A DNA stretch of 64,000 nt from Sipunculus nudus (Eukaryota > Annelida > Sipuncula > Golfingiida > Sipunculidae): NCBI GenBank assembly GCA_026874595.1, contig CM049318.1:2109741-2173740 (forward strand). Direction: 5' to 3'. Positions 1-13,633 of this stretch are shown piece by piece. The position numbers and the translations under genes were made by a program. The notes under the pieces were generated by a model. It did not search any database. It was not told where the DNA came from and worked only from the letters and a program-made list of their open reading frames with translations. The first letter of the stretch is position 1. Each line of letters begins with the position of its first letter.

Positions 1-60
1 GTATATCGCGAAAATGAAGAATATTCGCGAACATTTAAACTCGCGAATTTAAGGCAACGG
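1..60. repeat. TTCGCGA-rich dispersed repeat remnant
   Basis: The stretch has several TCGCGA/ATTCGCGA words and a CTCGCGAATTTAAGGC-like end. It resembles the inner ends of the complete 428-bp inverted-repeat element at 50076-50503 (CTCGCGAATATGAAGCC). It is probably the end of a related non-autonomous element cut by the window edge. The similarity is by eye over short words only. Confidence 0.4.
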
Positions 61-78
61 TTGTTTTTTTTTTCAAGT

Positions 79-264
79 GCCAATATACCCGTTCTTAACG
101 TGTTACAGCTTCCTGATGATATCAGAGCCAAAATACCCGTTCTTGACGTGTTACTGCCGACTGATGATATCAGAGCCAAAATACCCGTTCTTAGCGTGAT
201 ACCGCTGACTAAAGATATCAGAGCTAAAAAACCCGTTACTAACATGTTACCGCTGTTTCCTTCG
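79..264 (+). repeat. 48-bp tandem repeat, open in one frame (16-residue unit); possible terminal exon
   Basis: A GATATCAGAGCC word recurs at 118, 166 and 214, giving an exact 48-bp period and just under four units, the last divergent. The plus frame is open from 61 to TAA at 265-267 and reads a 16-residue repeat of the type IPVLDVLLPTDDIRAK. The frame has no ATG (position 61 is TTG). It is preceded by a T-rich tract ending in CAAG at 72-76, which would serve as a splice acceptor, so this could be a 3'-terminal coding exon of a gene lying to the left. Unit length is kept at a multiple of three despite many substitutions, which mildly favours coding. I recognise no family. It could equally be an ordinary minisatellite. 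Confidence 0.6.
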
Positions 265-267
265 TAA

Positions 268-1056
268 TTACTTATTGAAAGTGACAAAACTTTTATTCAG
301 AAACCTGATTTCACTTTGATACCGATATTTTATCCAGATATCAGTATTTCTTTATCCTGCTGCACCGTACCTGATATGAATTTCCCCATTTTTTTAGGCA
401 TTGAACGCCATCAATGAATCTAAAATCGGTCTACCACGTTAATTAATGATAACTGACGGAGCCACTGAGTTTTTATGCATTTTAATTTCCGAAACACTAG
501 GTGATAGTGAACAAAAAGTAGATTTGACATATGTATTTTTATGTATTTGTCATACAACATGGGAACATCTATCCTCGTAGTAGGTTTCAGGGTGTGTTGA
601 CTGTATTCTTTATTAGATTCTGTATGAGAACACCAGCAGCTCCCTGCTCTGTCTGCCCTCACAGATCACCAGCTAATTCCCTGTAGGTCCCAGCTATCAG
701 ACACCTAACCTTTAAATATGCAACAAGCTGTCACAGTTGCTGATCAGACAAATGTTCTTTATGGGGTACCTCTACCTAATTAACAATTCCTAAAGACGTC
801 TGAACTTATAACCCCGTTGTAAATAGGTCATACCATCTGCCCGAGTGTGTTTATCTGAGCTTATTTATGTGTTTCACTCAGGACACAGGCTCGTGGGGTA
901 GAATGAACTGAGCTTTTAATGATAACGTCGTTGTTATACTCAGGTGATCAGTTCCATCTGCAACGGTACGCCTTGAGCTGAAGAGTGGCAAACCCAGCTT
1001 TCTCGTGACCAAACACAGGGGATAAGCGTATACCAACCCAAACCTTATAGGGTAAC
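268..1056. other. Non-coding stretch between the 48-bp repeat and the satellite
   Basis: No convincing exon, RNA gene or recognisable element was seen. The short open frames here lack homology I can recognise and have no supporting splice signals. Composition is AT-rich and unremarkable until the first degenerate satellite unit. Confidence 0.5.
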
Positions 1057-1135
1057 GGGATAAAGTAGAAAACTGCATTCTAAGGGATGCAACCCTCCGC
1101 CCATCTGGGGGTCCATAATGTGGGTTGCTCCTAAA
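1057..1135 (+). repeat. Degenerate left-edge satellite unit
   Basis: This first unit aligns with the consensus along its length (AAAGTAGAAAACTGCATTCT, GGGATGCAACCCTCCGCCC, then CATAATGTGGGTTGCTCC). It has many substitutions, and only five G in place of the long run. The unit immediately to its right is already close to consensus. Decay at the edge is expected where homogenisation by unequal exchange stops. Its GCATTCTAAGGGATGC core is closer to the dispersed element at 39134-39399 than the array consensus is. Confidence 0.85.
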
Positions 1136-3638
1136 ACCATGTTTACATGATAAACTAGAAATCTACATTCAAAGCGATGAAAGCCTCCGTCTTGAGGGGG
1201 GGGGGGGGGTACCTATTGTGGGATGCTCCTAAAACCATGTTTACATGATAAACTAGAAATCTACATTTAAAGCGATGCAAGCCTCCGCCTTGATGGGGGG
1301 GGGGGTACCTATTGTGGGATGCTCCTAAAACCATGTTTACATGATAAACTAGAAATCTACATTTAAAGCGATGCTAGCCTCCGTCTTGAGGGGGGGGGGG
1401 GTACCTATTGTGGGATGCTCCTAAAACCATGTTTACATGATAAACTAGAAATCTACATTTAAAGCGATGCAAGCCTCCGTCTTGAGGGGGGGGGGGGTAC
1501 CTATTGTGGGATGCTCCTAAAACCATGTTTACATGATAAACTAGAAATCTACATTTAAAGCGATGCAAGCCTCCGCCTTGGGGGGGGGGGGGTACCTATT
1601 GTGGGATGCTCCTAAAACCATGTTTACATGATAAACTAGAAATCTACATTTAAAGCGATGCAAGCCTCCGTCTTGAGGGGGGGGGGGGTACCTATTGTGG
1701 GATGCTTCTAAAACCATGTTTACATGATAAACTAGAAATCTACATTTAAAGCGATGCAAGCCTCCGTCTTGAGGGGGGGGGGGTACCTATTGTGGGATGC
1801 TCCTAAAACCATGTTTACATGATAAACTAGAAATCTACATTTAAAGCGATGCAAGCCTCCGCCTTGAGGGGGGGGGTACCTATTGTGGGATGCTCCTAAA
1901 ACCATGTTTACATGATAAACTAGAAATCTACATTTAAAGCGATGCAAGCCTCCGTCTTGAGGGGGGGGGGGGTACCTATTGTGGGATGCTCCTAAAACCA
2001 TGTTTACATGATAAACTAGAAATCTACATTAAAAGCGATGCAAGCCTCGGTCTTGAGGGGGGGGGGGGACCTAATGTGGGATGCTCCTAAAACCATGTTT
2101 ACATGATAAACTAGAAATCTACATTAAAAGCGATGCAAGCCTCCGCCTTGATGGGGGGGGGGGGTACCTATTGTGGGATGCTCCTAAAACCATGTTTACA
2201 TGATAAACTAGAAATCTACATTTAAAGCGATGCAAGCCTCCGTCTTGGGGGGGGGGGGTACCTATTGTGGGATGCTCCTAAAACCATGTTTACATGATAA
2301 ACTAGAAATCTACATTAAAAGCGATGCAAGCCTCCGTCTTGAGGGGGGGGGGGGGTACCTATTGTGGGATGCTCCTAAAACCATGTTTACATGATAAACT
2401 AGAAAGCTACATTAAAAGCGATGCAAGCCTCCGCCTTGAGGGGGGGGGGTACCTATTGTGGGATGCTCCTAAAACCATGTTTACATGATAAACTAGAAAT
2501 CTACATTTAAAGCGATGCAAGCCTCCGTCTTCAGGGTGGGGGGGGTACCTATTGTGGGATGCTCCTAAAACCATGTTTACATGATAAACTAGAAATCTAC
2601 ATTTAAAGCGATGCAAGCCTCCGTCTTGAGGGGGGGGGGGGGTACCTATTGTGGGATGCTCCTAAAACCATGTTTACATGATAAACTAGAAATCTACATT
2701 TAAAGCGATGCAAGCCTCTGCCTTGAGGGGGGGGGTACCTATTGTGGGATGCTCCTTAAACCATGTTTACATGATAAACTAGAAATCTACATTTAAAGCG
2801 ATGCAAGCCTCCGTCTTGAGGGGGGGGGGGGTACCTATTGTGGGATGCTCCTAAAACCATGTTTACATGATAAACTAGAAATCTACATTAAAAGCGATGC
2901 AAGCCTCCGTCTTGAGGGGGGGGGTACCTAATGTGGGATGCTCCTAAAACCATGTTTACATGATAAACTAGAAATCTACATTAAAAGCGATGCAAGCCTC
3001 CGCCTTGATGGGGAGGGGGGGGGGGTACCTATTGTGGGATGCTCCTAAAACCATGTTTACATGATAAACTAGAAATCTACATTTAAAGCGATGCAAGCCT
3101 CCGTCTTGAGGGGGGGGGGGTACCTAATGTGGGATGCTCCTAAAACCATGTTTACATGATAAACTAGAAATCTACATTAAAAGCGATGCAAGCCTCCGCC
3201 TTGATGGGGGGGGGGGGTACCTATTGTGGGATGCTCCTAAAACCATGTTTACATGATAAACTAGAAATCTACATTTAAAGCGATGCAAGCCTCCGCCTTG
3301 AGGGGGGGGGGGTACCTATTGTGGGATGCTCCTAAAACCATGTTTACATGATAAACTAGAAATCTACATTTAAAGCGATGCAAGCCTCCGTCTTGAGGGG
3401 GGGGGGGTACCTATTGTGGGATGCTCCTAAAACCATGTTTACATGATAAACTAGAAATCTACATTAAAAGCGATGCAAGCCTCCGTCTTGAGGGGGGGGG
3501 GTACCTAATGTGGGATGCTCCTAAAACCATGTTTACATGATAAACTAGAAATCTACATTTAAATCGATGCAAGCCTCCGCCTTGAGGGGGGGGTACCTAT
3601 TGTGGGATGCTCCTAAAACCATGTTTACATGATAAACT

Positions 3639-4950
3639 AGAAAGCTACATTAAAAGCGATGCAAGCCTCCGCCTTGAGGGGGGGGGGGGGGTACCTATTG
3701 TGGGATGCTCCTAAAACCATGTTTACATGATAAACTAGAAATCTACATTAAAAGCGATGCAAGCCTCCGTCTTGAGGGGGGGGGGGGGGTACCTAATGTG
3801 GGATGCTCCTAAAACCATGTTTACATGATAAACTAGAAATCTACATTAAAAGCGATGCAAGCCTCCGCCTTGAGGGGGGGGGGGTACCTATTGTGGGATG
3901 CTCCTAAAACCATGTTTACATGATAAACTAGAAATCTACATTAAAAGCGATGCAAGCCTCCGCCTTTAGGGGGGGGTCCCTATTGTGGGATGCTCCTAAA
4001 ACCATGTTTACATGATAAACTAGAAATCTACATTAAAAGCGATGCAAGCCTCCGTCTTGAGGGGGGGGGGTACCTAATGTGGGATGCTCCTAAAACCATG
4101 TTTACATGATAAACTAGAAATCTACATTAAAAGCGATGCAAGCCTCCGTCTTGAGGGGGGGGGGGGTACCTATTGTGGGATGCTCCTAAAACCATGTTTA
4201 CATGATAAACTAGAAATCTACATTAAAAGCGATGCAAGCCTCCGTCTTGAGGGGGGGGGGGGGGTACCTAATGTGGGATGCTCCTAAAACCATGTTTACA
4301 TGATAAACTAGAAATCTACATTAAAAGCGATGCAAGCCTCCGTCTTGAGGGGGGGGGGTACCTAATGTGGGATGCTCCTAAAACCATGTTTACATGATAA
4401 ACTAGAAATCTACATTAAAAGCGATGCAAGCCTCCGTCTTGAGGGGGGGGGGGGTTACCTAATGTGGGATGCTCCTAAAACCATGTTTACATGATAAACT
4501 AGAAATCTACATTAAAAGCGATGCAAGCCTCCGTCTTGAGGGGGGGGGGGTACCTATTGTGGGATGCTCCTAAAACCATGTTTACATGATAAACTAGAAA
4601 TCTACATTAAAAGCGATGCAAGCCTCCGTCTTGAGGGGGGGGGGGGGTACCTAATGTGGGATGCTCCTAAAACCATGTTTACATGATAAACTAGAAATCT
4701 ACATTAAAAGCGATGCAAGCCTCCGTCTTGAGGGGGGGGGGGGGGTACCTAATGTGGGATGCTCCTAAAACCATGTTTACATGATAAACTAGAAATCTAC
4801 ATTAAAAGCGATGCAAGCCTCCGTCTTGAGGGGGGGGGGGTACCTATTGTGGGATGCTCCTAAAACCATGTTTACATGATAAACTAGAAATCTACATTAA
4901 AAGCGATGCAAGCCTCCGACTTGGGGGGGGGGGTACCTATTGTGGGATGC
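3639..4950 (+). repeat. Higher-order block, copy 1 (about 13.8 monomers)
   Basis: The block is bounded by the rare variant AGAAAGCTAC at 3639 and the rare CTCTTAAAACC variant at 4950, with the CCTTTAGG variant at about 3963. The same three markers in the same order and nearly the same spacing recur at 6983/7302/8291 and 12339/12655/13633. Blocks of many monomers have therefore been copied as units. Confidence 0.8.
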
Positions 4951-6982
4951 TCTTAAAACCATGTTTACATGATAAACTAGAAATCTACATTAAAAGCGAT
5001 GCAAGCCTCCGTCTTAAGGGGGGGGGGGGGTTACCTATTGTGGGATGCTCCTAAAACCATGTTTACATGATAAACTAGAAATCTACATTTAAAGCGATGC
5101 AAGCCTCCGTCTTGAGGGGGGGGGGGGGTACCTATTGTGGGATGCTCCTAAAACCATGTTTACATGATAAACTAGAAATCTACATTAAAAGCGATGCAAG
5201 CCTCCGCCTTGGGGGGGGGGGGGTACCTATTGTGGGATGCTCCTAAAACCATGTTTACATGATAAACTAGAAATCTACATTAAAAGCGATGCAAGCCTCC
5301 GTCTTGAGGGGGGGGGTACCTATTGTGGGATGCTCCTAAAACCATGTTTACATGATAAACTAGAAATCTACATTAAAAGCGATGCAAGCCTCCGTCTTGA
5401 GGGGGGGGGGTACCTAATGTGGGATGCTCCTAAAACCATGTTTACATGATAAACTAGAAATCTACATTAAAAGCGATGCAAGCCTCCGTCTTGAGGGGGG
5501 GGGGGTACCTAATGTGGGATGCTCCTAAAACCATGTTTACATGATAAACTAGAAATCTACATTTAAAGCGATGCAAGCCTCCGGCTTGAGGGGGGGGGGG
5601 GTACCTAATGTGGGATGCTCCTAAAACCATGTTTACATGATAAACTAGAAATCTACATTCAAAGCGATGCAAGCCTCCGTCTTGAGGGGGGGGGGGGTAC
5701 CTAGTGTGGGATGCTCCTAAAACCATGTTTACATGATAAACTAGAAATCTACATTCAAAGCGATGCAAGCCTCCGTCTTGAGGGGGGGGGGGGTACCTAT
5801 TGTGGGATGCTCCTAAAACCATGTTTACATGATAAACTAGAAATCTACATTCAAAGCGATGCAAGCCTCCGTCTTGAGGGGGGGGGGTACCTAATGTGGG
5901 ATGCTCCTAAAACCATGTTTACATGATAAACTAGAAATCTACATTCAAAGTGATGCAAGCCTCCGTCTTGAGGGGGGGGGGGGGTACCTATTGTGGGATG
6001 CTCCTAAAACCATGTTTACATGATAAACTAGAAATCTACATTCAAAGCGATGCAAGCCTCCGTCTTGAGGGGGGGGGTACCTATTGTGGGATGCTCCTAA
6101 AACCATGTTTACATGATAAACTAGAAATCTACATTCAAAGCGATGCAAGCCTCCGTCTTGAGGGGGGGGGGGGTACCTATTGTGGGATGCTCCTAAAACC
6201 ATGTTTACATGATAAACTAGAAATCTACATTCAAAGCGATGCAAGCCTCCGTCTTGAGGGGGGGGGGGGGGGTACCTAATGTGGGATGCTCCTAAAACCA
6301 TGTTTACATGATAAACTAGAAATCTACATTTAAAGCGATGCAAGCCTCCGTCTTGAGGGGGGGGGTACCTATTGTGGGATGCTCCTAAAACCATGTTTAC
6401 ATGATAAACTAGAAATCTACATTAAAAGCGATGCAAGCCTCCGTCTTGGGGGGGGGGGGGGTACCTATTGTGGGATGCTCCTAAAACCATGTTTACATGA
6501 TAAACTAGAAATCTACATTCAAAGCGATGCAAGCCTCCGTCTTGGGGGGGGGGGGGGTACCTATTGTGGGATGCTCCTAAAACCATGTTTACATGATAAA
6601 CTAGAAATCTACATTCAAAGCGATGCAAGCCTCCGTCTTGAGGGGGGGGGGGGTACCTATTGTGGGATGCTCCTAAAACCATGTTTACATGATAAACTAG
6701 AAATCTACATTCAAAGCGATGCAAGCCTCCGTCTTGGGGGGGGGGGGGTACCTATTGTGGGATGCTCCTAAAACCATGTTTACATGATAAACTAGAAATC
6801 TACATTCAAAGCGATGCAAGCCTCCGTCTTGAGGGGGGGGGGGGGTACCTAATGTGGGATGCTCCTAAAACCATGTTTACATGATAAACTAGAAATCTAC
6901 ATTTAAAGCGATGCAAGCCTCCGCCTTGAGGGGGGGGTACCTATTGTGGGATGCTCAGAAAACCATGTTTACATGATAAACT

Positions 6983-8291
6983 AGAAAGCTACATTAAAAG
7001 CGATGCAAGCCTCCGCCTTGAGGGGGGGGGGGTACCTATTGTGGGATGCTCCTAAAACCATGTTTACATGATAAACTAGAAATCTACATTAAAAGCGATG
7101 CAAGCCTCCGTCTTGAGGGGGGGGGGGGTACCTAATGTGGGATGCTCCTAAAACCATGTTTACATGATAAACTAGAAATCTACATTAAAAGCGATGCAAG
7201 CCTCCGCCTTGAGGGGGGGGGGGTACCTATTGTGGGATGCTCCTAAAACCATGTTTACATGATAAACTAGAAATCTACATTAAAAGCGATGCAAGCCTCC
7301 GCCTTTAGGGGGGGGTACCTATTGTGGGATGCTCCTAAAACCATGTTTACATGATAAACTAGAAATCTACATTAAAAGCGATGCAAGCCTCCGTCTTGAG
7401 GGGGGGGGGGGGTACCTAATGTGGGATGCTCCTAAAATCATGTTTACATGATAAACTAGAAATCTACATTAAAAGCGATGCAAGCCTCCGTCTTGAGGGG
7501 GGGGGGGTACCTATTGTGGGATGCTCCTAAAACCATGTTTACATGATAAACTAGAAATCTACATTAAAAGCGATGCAAGCCTCCGTCTTGAGGGGGGGGG
7601 TACCTAATGTGGGATGCTCCTAAAACCATGTTTACATGATAAACTAGAAATCTACATTAAAAGCGATGCAAGCCTCCGTCTTGAGGGGGGGGGTACCTAA
7701 TGTGGGATGCTCCTAAAACCATGTTTACATGATAAACTAGAAATCTACATTAAAAGCGATGCAAGCCTCCGTCTTGAGGGGGGGGGGGGGTTACCTAATG
7801 TGGGATGCTCCTAAAACCATGTTTACATGATAAACTAGAAATCTACATTAAAAGCGATGCAAGCCTCCGTCTTGAGGGGGGGGGGGGGGTACCTATTGTG
7901 GGATGCTCCTAAAACCATGTTTACATGATAAACTAGAAATCTACATTAAAAGCGATGCAAGCCTCCGTCTTGAGGGGGGGGGGGGGTACCTAATGTGGGA
8001 TGCTCCTAAAACCATGTTTACATGATAAACTAGAAATCTACATTAAAAGCGATGCAAGCCTCCGTCTTGGGGGGGGGGGGTACCTAATGTGGGATGCTCC
8101 TAAAACCATGTTTACATGATAAACTAGAAATCTACATTAAAAGCGATGCAAGCCTCCGTCTTGAGGGGGGGGGGGGTACCTATTGTGGGATGCTCCTAAA
8201 ACCATGTTTACATGATAAACTAGAAATCTACATTAAAAGCGATGCAAGCCTCCGTCTTGGGGGGGGGGGGGGGGTACCTATTGTGGGATGC
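6983..8291 (+). repeat. Higher-order block, copy 2
   Basis: Marker order AGAAAGCTAC (6983), CCTTTAGG (about 7302), CTCTTAAAACC (8291). Marker spacings are 319 and 989 bp, against 324 and 987 bp in copy 1. The few-base differences are those expected from G-run length changes. Confidence 0.8.
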
Positions 8292-11200
8292 TCTTAAAAC
8301 CATGTTTACATGATAAACTAGAAATCTACATTTAAAGCGATGCAAGCCTCCGTCTTGAGGGGGGGGGGTTACCTATTGTGGGATGCTCCTAAAACCATGT
8401 TTACATGATAAACTAGAAATGTACATTTAAAGCGATGCAAGCCTCCGTCTTGAGGGGGGGGGGGGGTACCTATTGTGGGATGCTCCTAAAACCATGTTTA
8501 CATGATAAACTAGAAATCTACATTAAAAGCGATGCAAGCCTCCGCCTTGGGGGGGGGGGGGTACCTATTGTGGGATGCTCCTAAAACCATGTTTACATGA
8601 TAAACTAGAAATCTACATTAAAAGCGATGCAAGCCTCCGTCTTGAGGGGGGGGGGGGTACCTATTGTGGGATGCTCCTAAAACCATGTTTACATGATAAA
8701 CTAGAAATCTACATTAAAAGCGATGCAAGCCTCCGTCTTGAGGGGGGGGGGTACCTAATGTGGGATGCTCCTAAAACCATGTTTACATGATAAACTAGAA
8801 ATCTACATTCAAAGCGATGCAAGCCTCCGTCTTGAGGGGGGGGGGGTACCTAATGTGGGATGCTCCTAAAACCATGTTTACATGATAAACTAGAAATCTA
8901 CATTTAAAGCGATGCAAGCCTCCGTCTTGAGGGGGGGGGGGGGGTACCTATTGTGGGATGCTCCTAAAACCATGTTTACATGATAAACTAGAAATCTACA
9001 TTCAAAGCGATGCAAGCCTCCGTCTTGAGGGGGGGGGGGTACCTAGTGTGGGATGCTCCTAAAACCATGTTTACATGATAAACTAGAAATCTACATTCAA
9101 AGCGATGCAAGCCTCCGTCTTGAGGGGGGGGGGGGGTACCTATTGTGGGATGCTCCTAAAACCATGTTTACATGATAAACTAGAAATCTACATTCAAAGC
9201 GATGCAAGCCTCCGTCTTGAGGGGGGGGGGGGGTACCTAATGTGGGATGCTCCTAAAACCATGTTTACATGATAAACTAGAAATCTACATTCAAAGCGAT
9301 GCAAGCCTCCGTCTTGAGGGGGGGGGGGGGTACCTATTGTGGGATGCTCCTAAAACCATGTTTACATGATAAACTAGAAATCTACATTCAAAGCGATGCA
9401 AGCCTCCGTCTTGAGGGGGGGGGGGGGTACCTATTGTGGGATGCTCCTAAAACCATGTTTACATGATAAACTAGAAATCTACATTCAAAGCGATGCAAGC
9501 CTCCGTCTTGAAGGGGGGGGGGGGGGTACCTATTGTGGGATGCTCCTAAAACCATGTTTACATGATAAACTAGAAATCTACATTAAAAGCGATGCAAGCC
9601 TCCGTCTTGAGGGGGGGGGGGTACCTATTGTGGGATGCTCGTAAAACCATGTTTACATGATAAACTAGAAATCTACATTAAAAGCGATGCAAGCCTCCGT
9701 CTTGGGGGGGGGGGGTACCTATTGTGGGATGCTCTTAAAACCATGTTTACATGATAAACTAGAAATCTACATTTAAAGCGATGCAAGCCTCCGTCTTGAG
9801 GGGGGGGGGTTACCTATTGTGGGATGCTCCTAAAACCATGTTTACATGATAAACTAGAAATCTACATTTAAAGCGATGCAAGCCTCCGTCTTGAGGGGGG
9901 GGGGGTACCTATTGTGGGATGCTCCTAAAACCATGTTTACATGATAAACTAGAAATCTACATTAAAAGCGATGCAAGCCTCCGCCTTGGGGGGGGGGGGT
10001 ACCTATTGTGGGATGCTCCTAAAACCATGTTTACATGATAAACTAGAAATCTACATTAAAAGCGATGCAAGCCTCCGTCTTGAGGGGGGGGGTACCTATT
10101 GTGGGATGCTCCTAAAACCATGTTTACATGATAAACTAGAAATCTACATTAAAAGCGATGCAAGCCTCCGTCTTGAGGGGGGGGGGGGTACCTAATGTGG
10201 GATGCTCCTAAAACCATGTTTACATGATAAACTAGAAATCTACATTCAAAGCGATGCAAGCCTCCGTCTTGAGGGGGGGGGGGGTACCTAATGTGGGATG
10301 CTCCTAAAACCATGTTTACATGATAAACTAGAAATCTACATTTAAAGCGATGCAAGCCTCCGTCTTGAGGGGGGGGGGGGGTACCTATTGTGAGATGCTC
10401 CTAAAACCATGTTTACATGATAAACTAGAAATCTACATTCAAAGCGATGCAAGCCTCCGTCTTGAGGGGGGGGGGGTACCTAGTGTGGGATGCTCCTAAA
10501 ACCATGTTTACATGATAAACTAGAAATCTACATTCAAAGCGATGCAAGCCTCCGTCTTGAGGGGGGGGGGTACCTATTGTGGGATGCTCCTAAAACCATG
10601 TTTACATGATAAACTAGAAATCTACATTCAAAGCGATGCAAGCCTCCGTCTTGAGGGGGGGGGGGGGGGTACCTATTGTGGGATGCTCCTAAAACCATGT
10701 TTACATGATAAACTAGAAATCTACATTCAAAGCGATGCAAGCCTCCGTCTTGAGGGGGGGGGGACCTATTGTGGGATGCTCCTAAAACCATGTTTACATG
10801 ATAAACTAGAAATCTACATTAAAAGCGATGCAAGCCTCCGTCTTGGGGGGGGGGTACCTAATGTGGGATGCTCCTAAAACCATGTTTACATGATAAACTA
10901 GAAATCTACATTAAAAGCGATGCAAGCCTCCGTCTTGAGGGGGGGGGGGTACCTATTGTGGGATGCTCCTAAAACCATGTTGACATGATAAACTAGAAAT
11001 CTACATTAAAAGCGATGCAAGCCTCCGTCTTGGGGGGGGGGGGGGGTACCTATTGTGGGATGCTCTTAAAACCATGTTTACATGATAAACTAGAAATCTA
11101 CATTTAAAGCGATGCAAGCCTCCGTCTTGAGGGGGGGGGGGGGGTTACCTATTGTGGGATGCTCCTAAAACCATGTTTACATGATAAACTAGAAATCTAC

Positions 11201-12338
11201 ATTTAAAGCGATGCAAGCCTCCGTCTTGAGGGGGGGGGGGGGTACCTATTGTGGGATGCTCCTAAAACCATGTTTACATGATAAACTAGAAATCTACATT
11301 AAAAGCGATGCAAGCCTCCGCCTTGGGGGGGGGGGGTACCTATTGTGGGATGCTCCTAAAACCATGTTTACATGATAAACTAGAAATCTACATTAAAAGC
11401 GATGCAAGCCTCCGTCTTGAGGGGGGGGGGGGGTACCTATTGTGGGATGCTCCTAAAACCATGTTTACATGATAAACTAGAAATCTACATTAAAAGCGAT
11501 GCAAGCCTCCGTCTTGAGGGGGGGGTGGTACCTAATGTGGGATGCTCCTAAAACCATGTTTACATGATAAACTAGAAATCTACATTCAAAGCGATGCAAG
11601 CCTCCGTCTTGAGGGGGGGGGGGGGTACCTAATGTGGGATGCTCCTAAAACCATGTTTTCATGATAAACTAGAAATCTACATTTAAAGCGATGCAAGCCT
11701 CCGTCTTGAGGGGGGGGGGGTACCTATTGTGGGATGCTCCTAAAACCATGTTTACATGATAAACTAGAAATCTACATTCAAAGCGATGCAAGCCTCCGTC
11801 TTGGGGGGGGGGGGTACCTATTGTGGGATGCTCCTAAAACCATGTTTACATGATAGACTAGAAATCTACATTCAAAGCGATGCAAGCCTCCGTCTTGGGG
11901 GGGGGGGGGTACCTATTGTGGGATGCTCCTAAAACCATGTTTACATGATAAACTAGAAATCTACATTCAAAGCGATGCAAGCCTCCGTCTTGAGGGGGGG
12001 GGGTACCTATTGTGGGATGCTCCTAAAACCATGTTTACATGATAAACTAGAAATCTACATTCAAAGCGATGCAAGCCTCCGTCTTGGGGGGGGGGGGGGG
12101 CGGGTACCTATTGTGGGATGCTCCTAAAACCATGTTTACATGATAAACTAGAAATCTACATTCAAAGCGATGCAAGCCTCCGTCTTGAGGGGGGGGGGGT
12201 ACCTAATGTGGGATGCTCCTAAAACCATGTTTACATGATAAACTAGAAATCTACATTTAAAGCGATGCAAGCCTCCGCCTTGAGGGGGGGGGTACCTATT
12301 GTGGGATGCTCCTAAAACCATGTTTACATGATAAACTA

Positions 12339-13633
12339 GAAAGCTACATTAAAAGCGATGCAAGCCTCCGCCTTGAGGGGGGGGGTACCTATTGTGGGAT
12401 GCTCCTAAAACCATGTTTACATGATAAACTAGAAATCTACATTAAAAGCGATGCAAGCCTCCGTCTTGAGGGGGGGGGGGTACCTAATGTGGGATGCTCC
12501 TAAAACCATGTTTACATGATAAACTAGAAATCTACATTAAAAGCGATGCAAGCCTCCGCCTTGAGGGGGGGGGGGGTACCTATTGTGGGATGCTCCTAAA
12601 ACCATGTTTACATGATAAACTAGAAATCTACATTAAAAGCGATGCAAGCCTCCGCCTTTAGGGGGGGGTACCTATTGTGGGATGCTCCTAAAACCATGTT
12701 TACATGATAAACTAGAAATCTACATTAAAAGCGATGCAAGCCTCCTTCTTGAGGGGGGGGGTACCTAATGTGGGATGCTCCTAAAACCATGTTTACATGA
12801 TAAACTAGAAATCTACATTAAAAGCGATGCAAGCCTCCGTCTTGAGGGGGGGGGGGGTACCTATTGTGGGATGCTCCTAAAACCATGTTTACATGATAAA
12901 CTAGAAATCTACATTAAAAGCGATGCAAGCCTCCGTCTTGAGAGGGGGGGTACCTAATGTGGGATGCTCCTAAAACCATGTTTACATGATAAACTAGAAA
13001 TCTACATTAAAAGCGATGCAAGCCTCCGTCTTGAGGGGGGGGGGGTACCTAATGTGGGATGCTCCTAAAACCATGTTTACATGATAAACTAGAAATCTAC
13101 ATTAAAAGCGATGCAAGCCTCCGTCTTGAGGGGGGGGGGTTACCTAATGTGGGATGCTCCTAAAACCATGTTTACATGATAAACTAGAAATCTACATTAA
13201 AAGCGATGCAAGCCTCCGTCTTGAGGGGGGGGGGTACCTATTGTGGGATGCTCCTAAAACCATGTTTACATGATAAACTAGAAATCTACATTAAAAGCGA
13301 TGCAAGCCTCCGTCTTGAGGGGGGGGGGGGTACCTAATGTGGGATGCTCCTAAAACCATGTTTACATGATAAACTAGAAATCTACATTAAAAGCGATGCA
13401 AGCCTCCGTCTTGGGGGGGGGGGGGTACCTAATGTGGGATGCTCCTAAAACCATGTTTACATGATAAACTAGAAATCTACATTAAAAGCGATGCAAGCCT
13501 CCGTCTTGAGGGGGGGGGGGTACCTATTGTGGGATGCTCCTAAAACCATGTTTACATGATAAACTAGAAATCTACATTAAAAGCGATGCAAGCCTCCGTC
13601 TTGGGGGGGGGGGGGGTACCTATTGTGGGATGC
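12339..13633 (+). repeat. Higher-order block, copy 3
   Basis: Marker order AGAAAGCTAC (12339), CCTTTAGG (about 12655), CTCTTAAAACC (13633), matching the two earlier copies. A fourth start, with AGAAAGCTAC at 18986 and CCTTTAGG at about 19303, is not followed by the CTCTT marker until 22187. That block has been altered by insertion or exchange. Confidence 0.8.
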
